From assembly GCA_937995595.1 (NCBI GenBank), contig CALKJW010000011.1, positions 1 through 64,000 on the forward strand: a stretch of 64,000 bases of DNA, read 5' to 3'. The notes beneath the pieces are model-generated. The model was not told the DNA's origin. It worked only from the letters and a program-made list of their open reading frames with translations, and searched no databases. Made by a program: the position numbers and the translations under genes. Source of the stretch: an uncultured Phycisphaerales bacterium. GTDB taxonomy: Bacteria > Planctomycetota > Phycisphaerae > Phycisphaerales > UBA1924. Each line of letters begins with the position of its first letter. Position 1 is the stretch's first letter. This document shows positions 9,454 to 18,656 of this stretch, one piece after another.

Positions 9454-10092
9454 TCAGGCCGCGGTGGCCGCGGGTGTGCGCTCGAGGTCGCCCAACCGCG
9501 GGTCGTACTTCTCAACGTCGTGCCATTCGGGCGCCGAGGCGGGGCCCGATTGGCGCCAGGCCTCCGACAGCGGAAGCCCGTTCAGGCGGCAGCGAAGCAC
9601 TCCGAGTGCCAGCGGCCGCAACACCACGCACACCCGGCTCCCGGCCCGCGCCCGGGCCACGGCCCGGGCCAGCACCGGCATCAGCCGGGCGTGCAGCGAT
9701 TCAATCGTTTCTCCCTCCGGCGGCGTGACGCAGCAGGCGTCCTCGACGAACTGCCCCCACGCACGGGGGTAGCGCTCTTCGAGTTCGTCCTGTCGCAGGC
9801 CCTCCCACAGGCCTACGTGCGGGTCGGCCAGTTCGGGCAGCGCCTGCACCCGCCCGGCCAGGCGTCGCCCCGAGCCCGCGATGAGTTTGGCCGTTTCGAT
9901 CGAAGCCTCGTCGGGGGCGCAGTACACCGTGGCGAGCGTCACCCGCCCGAGCGACCGGACAAACGTCTCGGTCTCCGTTCGACCCGCTTCGCTCAAGGGC
10001 AGATCCGCCGCCCCCTGCAGGCGCCCGCCCGCGTCCCACGCGGTCGGGCCTGAACGAACCAGCAGCAACCGAATCCCAGCATCCTTGGCCAT
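9454..10092 (-). CDS. histidine-phosphatase (phosphoglycerate mutase) superfamily protein, catalytic residues substituted
   Basis: MAKDAGIRLLLVRSGPTAWDAGGRLQGAADLPLSEAGRTETETF ... PEGETIESLHARLMPVL; RHG replaced by RSG. Confidence 0.85.
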   Translation of the reverse strand: MAKDAGIRLLLVRSGPTAWDAGGRLQGAADLPLSEAGRTETETFVRSLGRVTLATVYCAPDEASIETAKLIAGSGRRLAGRVQALPELADPHVGLWEGLRQDELEERYPRAWGQFVEDACCVTPPEGETIESLHARLMPVLARAVARARAGSRVCVVLRPLALGVLRCRLNGLPLSEAWRQSGPASAPEWHDVEKYDPRLGDLERTPAATAA

Positions 10093-10366
10093 GGTGTCGG
10101 CTCGGCTCCCCACTCCCTTTCCGGCCCCGCTCGGGGCCGGTCTACTGGTTGGCGGTCCCGGTTCCCATTCACACTTGTTCCGCCTCTCCTCATCCGGGTT
10201 GCCCGGGTTGGTTCGGCGGACGGGCAGTCTATCAAGGCTGATCGGCCTGTCCAATCGTTGGACAACAGCGGTACGGTCCGATAGCCCACGTAGACCGAGG
10301 TAAAATCCCCGGAACAGGCGTCAAATTTCCGCATCTGGGTCGAAATGGCGGCCAAACTGGGCCATT

Positions 10367-11083
10367 TCACCGACCGCGTAATGCGCGAATGACATTGGCT
10401 CGCTCGGCCGGCGGGCGTCCGAAAACCGCCGAGGCCGCCACAACAACGTCGCAGCCAGCGTCGAGGACCGCCGCGATGTTTCCCGGCCCGATGCCCCCAT
10501 CCATCTGGATGCGCTGGGACGGCAAAGCCTCGGCCGACAGCGCGCGGGTCTTCTCGAGCACCTCCGGGATGAACGCCTGACCGGAGTATCCGGGGTTGAC
10601 GGACATGACCAGAAACAGGTCGAAGGCTTCGAGATAGTCCAGCGCACGGTCGATGGCGGTGGGGGGGTTGATCGCCAGTCCGACGGTCACGCCCAGTTCG
10701 CGGATCTTCGCGGCGGTCTCCCCGAGAAGGTTCTCGGGTACGGCCTCCACGTGGAAGGTCACATGGCTCGCTCCGGCCGCGGCGAAGGCCCGGGCATGCG
10801 GCAGCGGGTCGGTCACCATCAGGTGCACGTCGAGGAACGCCGCGGGGAACGCTCGCCGGAGCGCGCGGCACATGTCCGGACCCATCGTCAGGTTGGGCAC
10901 GAAGTGGCCGTCCATCACGTCCAGATGCAACAGGTCCGCCGCACCCTCGTCGACGACCGCCCCGCCGCCCGCGACCGGGCTGAGCACCGTGGCGCACTCC
11001 TCCCCCATGCGGGCAAAGTCGGCCGAGAGAATCGAAGGGGCGACCAGCGGCAGCCGGCGGGGGTTCGTGAAGAGATTGCGCAT
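10367..11083 (-). CDS. rpe: ribulose-phosphate 3-epimerase
   Basis: VAPSILSADFARMGEE...LHLDVMDGHFVPNLTMGPDMCRALRR...VMSVNPGYSGQAFIPEVLEK...QMDGGIGPGNIA. Confidence 0.95.
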   Translation of the reverse strand: MRNLFTNPRRLPLVAPSILSADFARMGEECATVLSPVAGGGAVVDEGAADLLHLDVMDGHFVPNLTMGPDMCRALRRAFPAAFLDVHLMVTDPLPHARAFAAAGASHVTFHVEAVPENLLGETAAKIRELGVTVGLAINPPTAIDRALDYLEAFDLFLVMSVNPGYSGQAFIPEVLEKTRALSAEALPSQRIQMDGGIGPGNIAAVLDAGCDVVVAASAVFGRPPAERANVIRALRGR

Positions 11084-11147
11084 GCGGGCAGATGGTACCG
11101 CCGCGACTGTTTCCAGCATTCGCCGGTCCGGGCCCTAAACTGGCCGC

Positions 11148-12608
11148 ATGTCCACACTCGACACGCTCCGCGCCCGGCTCGAACCCGTCGGCCAGTCCCA
11201 CGTCCTGAAGTTCTGGGAGACGCTCGATCCCGCGCAGCGCGACGCGCTCACCAACCAGATCGAGTCGATCGACTGGGCCGCGCTGCCGCGGCTGGTCGAG
11301 CAGTACGTCCGCAACAAGCCGGCGTTCGCGCTGCCGCCCGACGTGCAGCCCGCGCCGTACCTGCCTGTCGACCCGGGCGCGAAGTCCCGCCCGTGGGACA
11401 GGGCCGCGGCCAAGGCCAAGGGCGAGCAGATGCTGCGCGCCGGGCAGGTCGCGGCGTTCGTCGTCGCGGGCGGGCAGGGCTCGCGACTCGGGTACGAGGG
11501 CCCCAAGGGCTGCTACCCCGCGGGCGCGGTGACGGGCAAGCCGCTGTTCGCGATGTTCGCCGACGCGATTCTCGGCGCGTACGACCGCTACGGCGTGCAC
11601 GTGCCGTGGTACATCATGACCAGCCCGTTGAACCACGACGCGACGCTGGAGTTCTTCGCCGCGCACCACTTCTTCGGCCTGCCGCGCGAGAGCGTGCGGT
11701 TCTTCATGCAGGGCGTGATGCCCTCGCTGGACATCGCCACCGGCCGGGTGCTGCTGGCCTCGCGCGGGGAGATCGCCACCAACCCCGACGGGCACGGCGG
11801 CTCGCTCCGCGCGCTGCACGCCTCGGGCTCGCTCGCCGACATGAAGCAGCGGGGCGTGACCGCGATCTCGTACTTCCAGGTTGACAACCCGATCGTGAAC
11901 CTGCTCGACCCGGTGTTCCTCGGCCTGCACGCGGGGGCGGGCGGCGCGGCCGCGCCGTCCTCGTCGCAGATGTCGAGCAAGATGATCCCCAAGGCCTACG
12001 CCGAGGAGAAACTGGGCCTGTTCTGCGCCCACGGCTCGGGCCCTCGCAAGGGCCGCGTCGAGATCGTCGAGTATTCCGACCTGCCGATGGACCTGCAGCG
12101 CGAGAAACTGCCCGACGGGCGGCTGCGGTTCCTCGCCGGGTCGATCGCGGTGCACGTGCTGGGGCGCGAGTTCGTCGAACGACTCAACACCGACGCCGCG
12201 TTCGAACTGCCTTGGCACCGGGCCGAGAAGAAGATCCCGTGCATCGACCCGGCGACGGGCGAGCCGGTCAGGCCCGCGGCGAACAACGGCGTGAAACTCG
12301 AGCGGTTTGTGTTCGACGCGCTGCCGATGTGCGAGCACTCGGTCGTGCTGGAGACCGACCGCGTCGAGGAGTTCGCGCCCATCAAGAACGCGGAGGGACA
12401 GGACAGCCCGCAGTCGTCGCGGCAGATCCAGACCGAGCGCGCGGCGCGCTGGCTGGAGTGGTGCGGCGTCGCGGTGCCGCGGAAGACCGACGGCACGCCC
12501 GACTGCGTGCTGGAGATCTCGGCGCGCACGGCCAGCACGCGCGAGGAGTTGAAGGCCGGCGCCGGGTTGCCGCGGGCGATCGAGCGCGGGCAGAGGCTGG
12601 CGCTGTGA
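11148..12608 (+). CDS. UDPGP-family nucleotidyltransferase (UDP-N-acetylglucosamine pyrophosphorylase / UTP-sugar uridylyltransferase)
   Basis: FVVAGGQGSRLGYEGPKGCYPAG, YIMTSPLNHDAT, YFQVDNPIVNLLDPVFLG. Confidence 0.93.
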   Translation: MSTLDTLRARLEPVGQSHVLKFWETLDPAQRDALTNQIESIDWAALPRLVEQYVRNKPAFALPPDVQPAPYLPVDPGAKSRPWDRAAAKAKGEQMLRAGQVAAFVVAGGQGSRLGYEGPKGCYPAGAVTGKPLFAMFADAILGAYDRYGVHVPWYIMTSPLNHDATLEFFAAHHFFGLPRESVRFFMQGVMPSLDIATGRVLLASRGEIATNPDGHGGSLRALHASGSLADMKQRGVTAISYFQVDNPIVNLLDPVFLGLHAGAGGAAAPSSSQMSSKMIPKAYAEEKLGLFCAHGSGPRKGRVEIVEYSDLPMDLQREKLPDGRLRFLAGSIAVHVLGREFVERLNTDAAFELPWHRAEKKIPCIDPATGEPVRPAANNGVKLERFVFDALPMCEHSVVLETDRVEEFAPIKNAEGQDSPQSSRQIQTERAARWLEWCGVAVPRKTDGTPDCVLEISARTASTREELKAGAGLPRAIERGQRLAL

Positions 12609-13429
12609 TCGAGCGCTTCGCCAGACTCCCCGCGTCGCTGGAGGCCAGGGCCCGGCGCGTGCGCCTCGGGCCGACTTACGTTCCCGCGCTGCTGGCGCAC
12701 CCGGACTGGTCCAGCCCAGCGCCGGTGTGCATCTGGATGCACGGCCGCACCGTGCACAAGGAACTCGACGCGGGCCGCTACGTGCGCTGGCTCAAGGCCG
12801 GCATCGCCGCCTGCGCCATCGACCTGCCCGGGCACGGCGAGCGGCTCGACGAAGAGTTCCACTCGCCCAGACGCACGCTCGACCTGCTCGACGCGGCGAT
12901 CCCGGAGGTCGATCACGTCGTCGGCGCGCTCGCCGCGCCGGAGTTCGCCGGCGCGTTCGATCTTGATCGCGTCGCGATCGGCGGAATGTCCGCCGGCGGG
13001 ATGGTGACGCTGCGCAGGCTGTGCGAGACGCACCCGTTCGTGTGCGCGGCGGTCGAGGGCACGACGGGCGATCTGGCGGGCCTGTACCTCTCGCGCGAGC
13101 GCGACGGCGCGGCGTGGCCCGTGAAGCACGACCCCGCGCGCGTCGCGCGGCTCGACCCGATGCGGCACCTGCACGGCTGGCGGCCGATCCCGCTGCTGGC
13201 GCTGCACTCGGAAAGAGACGAACTGGTGCCCGTGGCCACGCAGCGGCGGTTCGTGGATACGCTCCGTGCGCACTACCGCGCCCGCGGCGCGGACGAAGCG
13301 CTGATCAACTTTCACACCTGGCCCGAGACCGGCGCGCCGCAGGAGCACGCGGGCTTCGGACGCTTCGGCAACGACGCCAAGAACCTGCAGACCGAGTTCC
13401 TCGCGCGGCACCTTCGCGCCGGCGTGTGA
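12605..13429 (+). CDS. alpha/beta hydrolase
   Basis: GTG start overlaps the upstream stop (GTGA); VCIWMHGRTVHKELD, GGMSAGGMVTLRR nucleophile elbow, LALHSERDELVPVATQ. Confidence 0.85.
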   Translation: MIERFARLPASLEARARRVRLGPTYVPALLAHPDWSSPAPVCIWMHGRTVHKELDAGRYVRWLKAGIAACAIDLPGHGERLDEEFHSPRRTLDLLDAAIPEVDHVVGALAAPEFAGAFDLDRVAIGGMSAGGMVTLRRLCETHPFVCAAVEGTTGDLAGLYLSRERDGAAWPVKHDPARVARLDPMRHLHGWRPIPLLALHSERDELVPVATQRRFVDTLRAHYRARGADEALINFHTWPETGAPQEHAGFGRFGNDAKNLQTEFLARHLRAGV

Positions 13430-13449
13430 GCGGCGCCCCGCGCGGTCGG

Positions 13450-14256
13450 TCAGTCCCGGCGCGCCACGACGTACACGCTGAACGAATCGCTCAGTTCGTT
13501 GCTGTCCTCGATGGGCAGGACGTGGAAGCGTTCCTCGTCGTCGATCGCCTCGGCGAAGCGCGGGTAGAACTGCACGCGCGCAAAGCCCGCCTCGATCATC
13601 GCGTCGGCCAGTTCCGGCGGGCTCCACAGGCGCCAGTCGTAGACGAACGCGTCGTTGATCCGCAGCGTGCGCGCCGACGCGGCGGGCCGGCCGCGGGCCG
13701 TGCGCGGCGGCCGCACGACAAAGTGCATGGCGTTCTGCACGCGCGCCCGCAGCGGGTCGGTCGTGCGGTGCTCCCAGGTGTACGTGACCCGCTCGCCGCT
13801 CGGGCCCACGACCTCGCGCCGGATGCGCCCGGTGAAGAACACGTCGGACCCCGCGTAGATGTCGCACGCGAGCACGCCGCGGCGGGCCAGCCGCGAGCGC
13901 GCGTGCGCGAGGTAGCGCACCAGCAGCGGCCGCTCGCGCAGTTCGCAGATCGAGAAGTTCTGCACCGTGATGACGTCGCAGCGGTCGCGGGCTTCCAGCA
14001 CGTCGGCCAGCACGTACGTGATGCGCCCGCCGCCGGGGTCCTTGCTCTGGGCGCGTTCGAGCGTGGCGCAGTCGCTGTCGACGGCGACGGCGCGCCGGCC
14101 CGCACCCAGCGCGACCCACGCGCGCGAGATCGCAGCGGAGCCGCAGAAATCCTCGCCCAGCGTCCGCGGCGACCGGCCGTGGATGGCGTCGAGCATCCGC
14201 ACGTCGTACTCGGGCGACTGCACGCACAGTTCGTAGAGGTCGAAGCGGTCGAGCAT
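13450..14256 (-). CDS. class I SAM-dependent methyltransferase
   Basis: MLDRFDLYELCVQSPEYDVRML...TLGEDFCGSAAISRAWVALGAGRRAVAVDSD...VITVQNFSICEL. Confidence 0.88.
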   Translation of the reverse strand: MLDRFDLYELCVQSPEYDVRMLDAIHGRSPRTLGEDFCGSAAISRAWVALGAGRRAVAVDSDCATLERAQSKDPGGGRITYVLADVLEARDRCDVITVQNFSICELRERPLLVRYLAHARSRLARRGVLACDIYAGSDVFFTGRIRREVVGPSGERVTYTWEHRTTDPLRARVQNAMHFVVRPPRTARGRPAASARTLRINDAFVYDWRLWSPPELADAMIEAGFARVQFYPRFAEAIDDEERFHVLPIEDSNELSDSFSVYVVARRD

Positions 14257-14420
14257 GGAAGTGGAAGCAGGTGAGAGGGCGTTGAGTGCGGATGCTGGAC
14301 GCTGGGTCGACATGAGTGCGCGGCTTCCGATCTCTGTCTCTGCGTCCTTCGCGCCTCTGCGTCAAATCTCTCGCCGAGGCGCGCAGCACGCGGCCGGCTG
14401 CTCCGCGCGACTCGTCTCGC

Positions 14421-15869
14421 TCACGCCATCCGCACCCACCGGACCAGCGTCCGCAGGTCCGGCGGTTTGCCGTACATCAGCACGCCCACGCGGAAGACCT
14501 TGGCGCTGAACCACGCGCAGAACGCCGCGGTGGCCACGCCCACGACGATCGCCGCGACTGTCTGCCACGCCGGGGGCGGCTCGGAACTGGTCAGCCGCAT
14601 CACCATCACGAACGGGTTGACGCCGGGCACGAACGACAGCACGACCGAGAGCATCGAGTTGGGCGCGCGGCTGATCGGCAGCCACAGCAGCCACGGCAGG
14701 ATGACCACCATCACCAGCGGCGTCATCAGCGTCTGCGCCTCGCGCAGTTCCGTCACCGCGCTGCCGATCGCCGCGTACAGCGAGCCGAGGATGAAGTACG
14801 CGATCAGGAAGAACAGCACGAGGTACACGACCGCGAACGGATCGACCAGGTGCCCGAGGCTGAAGAAGATCAGCGCGGCGATGCCCATGCCCGAGTAGAG
14901 CACCAGCATCAGCAGCCCGACGCACAACTGGCCGACGATCTTGCCCAGCATCAGCTGCATCGGCGAGACCGCCGAGAGCAGCACCTCCATCACGCGGCTG
15001 CCCTTCTCCTCGATCGTCGTCGTGAGCAGCATCTGCCCGCTGGACATCAGCGCGATCATCAGCAGGACCATGAACGCCGCGGGGATCAGGACCGCCAGTT
15101 CGCCGCCGCTGCGCTTGATCCCAGCAGCGGTCACGACCCTGTCCGCCGCGCGGGGCCGCTCCAGCAGCGCGCGGATCTCCGCCGCGCTCAGGCCCGCCCC
15201 GGACAGGCGCGGGTCGTTCGCCACGCGCGCGTCGATCACCGCGTCGCCCACGCGGCCGTGCACCCGCTGGCGGATCTCGAAGTCCACCTTGTCGGGCCAG
15301 AACGACTCGATCTGCGCGTACCCGCCCTCGCCGCGGAAGACCGCCTCTCGCGGCACGACGATCAGACCGACGGTGCGCTCGGCCGGCGTGCCGTCGGCGG
15401 GGTCCTTCGAGTGCACGTTGGTCTGCGCGAGCGTGTCCTTGATGCGCTGGAGCGCGTCGTCGTCGGTCGAGGTCTCGAGCAGGCGCACGCGCAGGCCGGC
15501 GAGGCTCGACACCGCCCGGTCCAGTTCCTGGTCGACCACGCCGCGGGCCATGGCCTTCTGCTGCTGGTCCAGCGGCAGTTTGTCCATGGTCTGCTCGACG
15601 GCAGCGCCGACGTCCTTGCGCACGCGCTCGCGCTCCGCCGCCTCGCCCTCGGGAGAGAACCGCCGCGCCACGCCCTCGCCCACGACGCCCGAGCGGTCCA
15701 GCACGGCCAGTTGCCCGGCCAGTTGCGGGCCCTTGAGGTTCTTGGTCAGGGCGATCGCGCCCACGGCCACGACGATGAACACCGGCGTGAGCACCACGCC
15801 GATGATGAACCCCTTGGTCAGCACCGTCGAGGCGAACTCGCGCCACGCGACCTGCAGCACACGCGTCAT
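14421..15869 (-). CDS. ABC-2 type transporter permease (NatB-like)
   Basis: TRVLQVAWREFASTVLTKGFIIGVVLTPVFIV; C-terminal multi-TM ABC-2 region. Confidence 0.9.
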   Translation of the reverse strand: MTRVLQVAWREFASTVLTKGFIIGVVLTPVFIVVAVGAIALTKNLKGPQLAGQLAVLDRSGVVGEGVARRFSPEGEAAERERVRKDVGAAVEQTMDKLPLDQQQKAMARGVVDQELDRAVSSLAGLRVRLLETSTDDDALQRIKDTLAQTNVHSKDPADGTPAERTVGLIVVPREAVFRGEGGYAQIESFWPDKVDFEIRQRVHGRVGDAVIDARVANDPRLSGAGLSAAEIRALLERPRAADRVVTAAGIKRSGGELAVLIPAAFMVLLMIALMSSGQMLLTTTIEEKGSRVMEVLLSAVSPMQLMLGKIVGQLCVGLLMLVLYSGMGIAALIFFSLGHLVDPFAVVYLVLFFLIAYFILGSLYAAIGSAVTELREAQTLMTPLVMVVILPWLLWLPISRAPNSMLSVVLSFVPGVNPFVMVMRLTSSEPPPAWQTVAAIVVGVATAAFCAWFSAKVFRVGVLMYGKPPDLRTLVRWVRMA

Positions 15870-16864
15870 GTCTCGGCCCCCTCCGCCGCGCCCGGCGCGG
15901 TCAGCGCGGCGCGCAACGCCTCGGCGTCCTCGCCCGCGGCGATGGGCGTGCCCTCGACCAGCGAGATGAACACGTCCTCGAGCGTGACGCGCTTGAGTTC
16001 GACGCGCCGCACCGGCGCGTCGCGCACGATCGCGCCCATCACCGCCCGCGCGTCGGCGCCGCTCTCCAGGTGCACCTCGAAGCCCTCGCGCGTCGGTCGG
16101 ATCTCCCTCACGCCCGCCACCGTCTCAAGACCCAGTTCGGCCCGCGTCCCGTTGCCGCGGCTCATCGGTTCGACGATGATCGTGCGGGGGTCAAAGCGGT
16201 CGCGGATCTCGCCCAGCGTCGCGTCGAGGACCTTCACGCCGTGGTGGATCATGAACACGCGGTCGCAGAGCTGCTCGGCCTCGTACATCGCGTGGGTGGA
16301 GAAGATGATCGTCCGCCCGGCGCGGTGCTGCTCGTCGATCAGCGTGCGCATCAGTTTGCGGTTCACCGGGTCGAGCCCCGAGAAGACCTCGTCGAGGATC
16401 AGCAGGTCCGGCTCGTGGATGACCGCGGCGACGAACTGCACCTTCTGCTGCATGCCCTTGGAGAGTTCCTCGCAGCGCTTGCGCGCGCTGTCGGCCAGTC
16501 CCATGCGTTCCAGCCAGCCGTGCACCTTGCGCTTCAGCGCGCCGCCGCCGTCGTGCCCCTTGAGCCGCGCCATGTACGTGAGGAACGCCGCGACCTTCAT
16601 CTTGCGGTAGACGCCGCGTTCCTCCGGCAGGTAGCCGATGCGGTCCTTGCTGCGGTCGGCGCTGGGCTGGCCGAGCACCGAGAGTTCGCCGCGGTCGGGG
16701 AAGATGATCGACATGATCATGCGGATCGTCGTCGTCTTGCCCGCGCCGTTGGGCCCGATGAACCCGCACAGGGAGCCGGTGGGCACGACCAGGTCCAGTT
16801 CGCGCACGGCGACCTTGGGCCCGAAGGTCTTGGTGAGTCCCTTGATGACGACCGCGTTGGACAT
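15866..16864 (-). CDS. ABC transporter ATP-binding protein (NatA-like)
   Basis: GFIGPNGAGKTTTIRMIM, ELSKGMQQKVQFVAAVIHEPDLLILDEVFSGLDPVN; 4-nt overlap with permease start. Confidence 0.94.
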   Translation of the reverse strand: MSNAVVIKGLTKTFGPKVAVRELDLVVPTGSLCGFIGPNGAGKTTTIRMIMSIIFPDRGELSVLGQPSADRSKDRIGYLPEERGVYRKMKVAAFLTYMARLKGHDGGGALKRKVHGWLERMGLADSARKRCEELSKGMQQKVQFVAAVIHEPDLLILDEVFSGLDPVNRKLMRTLIDEQHRAGRTIIFSTHAMYEAEQLCDRVFMIHHGVKVLDATLGEIRDRFDPRTIIVEPMSRGNGTRAELGLETVAGVREIRPTREGFEVHLESGADARAVMGAIVRDAPVRRVELKRVTLEDVFISLVEGTPIAAGEDAEALRAALTAPGAAEGAET

Positions 16865-17167
16865 GGCTGGAGGAAGGAGAGGCGACAAGGTTAGCCGGGC
16901 CGGAGCGACGATGATCGTGCGCCCCGCCGCGCGGGGCTCGAACGGCGAGCGTGAACGTTCTCGGGCGCGGCGTATCTGGAGAGTTGCACGGCCGCGCTCC
17001 GGGCCGCCGTGCACTCTTCGGCCCAAGACACCGGATGCTGGCCGACTCAAACGTCTCGGTCTGCACACGACCGTCCGGTGACGGCGCGCTCCCCGACCGC
17101 GGCGCACGAGCCCCGGTAGTCGGAATGCCGCGAGCCGTTGCCGCCGCCCCTCCGCGGGCAACCGCGG

Positions 17168-17683
17168 TTACCGTTGCCACACGCCGTGTTCGATGCCGCC
17201 CAGAAAGTAGATGGCGATCACTCCCTGTTCCCCGATCGGCATGGGAGGGACGATGACGACGCCGCCCGAAGCCTCGGCTTCCCTGACCGCGGCTTCAATA
17301 TCCTGCACCAGAACATACGGACGGACCACAGCCGATTCGCCGGCGTGCATCGGCGCGCGCACCCCGATTCGCCCACCATCCTTGAGATTCGCCGTTCGGG
17401 CGTTGCCCGCTTCCGCGACGGGATCGCCGAACCGTACGTCGTAGATCCGGGCCAGCACGCCGCACGTCTCTTCCACCTTTGGGGTGACGATCTCAAGGTA
17501 GTGGATGCTCGCGGCGTTCGATTCGCGTCGAGCGGCGCCGTTGTCTCGGACCTCGACGCGGGCCGGTGAGTCGTTCGGGCTCGAGCGGCCGCTCCCCGGC
17601 GCGCAGGAGCAGAGCGCCGGGACAAGGCCAAGGGCCGAAGCAAGGACGACGGTGCGAACTGAGAAAGGGACCCGCGTGTTCAT
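17168..17683 (-). CDS. VOC (glyoxalase) family protein with lipoprotein/secretion signal
   Basis: MNTRVPFSVRTVVLASALGLVPALCSCAPGSG...IHYLEIVTPKVEETCGVLARIYDVRFGDPV...YVLVQDIEAAVREAEASGGVVIVPPMPI. Confidence 0.85.
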   Translation of the reverse strand: MNTRVPFSVRTVVLASALGLVPALCSCAPGSGRSSPNDSPARVEVRDNGAARRESNAASIHYLEIVTPKVEETCGVLARIYDVRFGDPVAEAGNARTANLKDGGRIGVRAPMHAGESAVVRPYVLVQDIEAAVREAEASGGVVIVPPMPIGEQGVIAIYFLGGIEHGVWQR

Positions 17684-18078
17684 TGTGGCAGTTCCTTCAT
17701 CTGTGCGATCTGGATCAGGTTGCCGCACGTGTCGTCGAACACCGCGGTGATCACCATGCCCAGGTCGGTTGGCGGCTGGACGAATCGCACGCCCAGCGAA
17801 GCGAGCCGCGCGTGCTCCGCGCGCACGTTCTCCACGGCAAAGGACGTGCAGGGGATGCCGTCCTCAACAAGCGCGGCTTTGTACGGCTTGGCCGCAGGGT
17901 GAACGTCGGGCTCCAGCACCAGTTCGGTGCCATTGGCTTCTCCGGGCGAGACAAGCGTCAGCCAGCGGTGCGCCCCGAGGGGGATGTCGGTCTTCTTCAC
18001 AAACCCGAGGACCTCCGTGTAGAAACGCAGGGCCTTTTCCTGGTCGTCCACGAGCACGCTGCTCAGGTGGATTCTCAT
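17680..18078 (-). CDS. VOC family protein (glyoxalase/bleomycin-resistance fold)
   Basis: MRIHLSSVLVDDQEKALRFYTEVLGFVKKTDIPLGAHRWLTLVSP...VFDDTCGNLIQIAQM. Confidence 0.92.
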   Translation of the reverse strand: MRIHLSSVLVDDQEKALRFYTEVLGFVKKTDIPLGAHRWLTLVSPGEANGTELVLEPDVHPAAKPYKAALVEDGIPCTSFAVENVRAEHARLASLGVRFVQPPTDLGMVITAVFDDTCGNLIQIAQMKELPQ

Positions 18079-18365
18079 GAGTTGTTCTCCCTTGGCTGCG
18101 CCCGGAGCCAGCGACGGGCGATCTGTTCGAGCGGCTTGCGGTTCAGAAAGTGAAACTTGAAACGTCCCTCCCGGCGCGACTCTACCAGGCCCGCCCCCTG
18201 CAGGACGTCCAGATGCTGCGAGATGGCCTGCCTTGACGAGCAGATCCCGTGTTTCATCGTGAGGCGTGAACAGATCTCAAAGAGCGACTGGCCATCGCGG
18301 TCGACCAGTTCGTCCAGGATGGCGCGTCTCGTCGGGTCGGCAATGGCTCGGAACACGTCGTCCAT
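18075..18365 (-). CDS. ArsR-family HTH transcriptional regulator
   Basis: MDDVFRAIADPTRRAILDELVDRDGQSLFEICSRL...SRQAISQHLDVLQGAGLVESRREGRFKFHFLN; overlaps the VOC gene start. Confidence 0.93.
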   Translation of the reverse strand: MDDVFRAIADPTRRAILDELVDRDGQSLFEICSRLTMKHGICSSRQAISQHLDVLQGAGLVESRREGRFKFHFLNRKPLEQIARRWLRAQPRENNS

Positions 18366-18656
18366 GCTGCGTGGTTCATGTTGCCCACGAGAATAGGCAA
18401 GTATCCACTTGCCTGTCAAGCCCCATCCCGCGCTTTGTCCGCACGAGTCGGTGCGTCCGTCGGCACCGAGCCGTTCGCACACCGGACGCGGCATCGCGTC
18501 GGCGACGGCGACCGGTCGGCCGCGTCCGGAGGGCGGTTCGCGACGGTGCACACGCCGTTCGCGACGGGAGGACGTGTTCGTTTCAGTCACCAGTCCTTGC
18601 CGCGGCCTGCGCAGCAGGATGGCGCGGCGGCCGCACCATCTTTGCCCGACGGCCTG

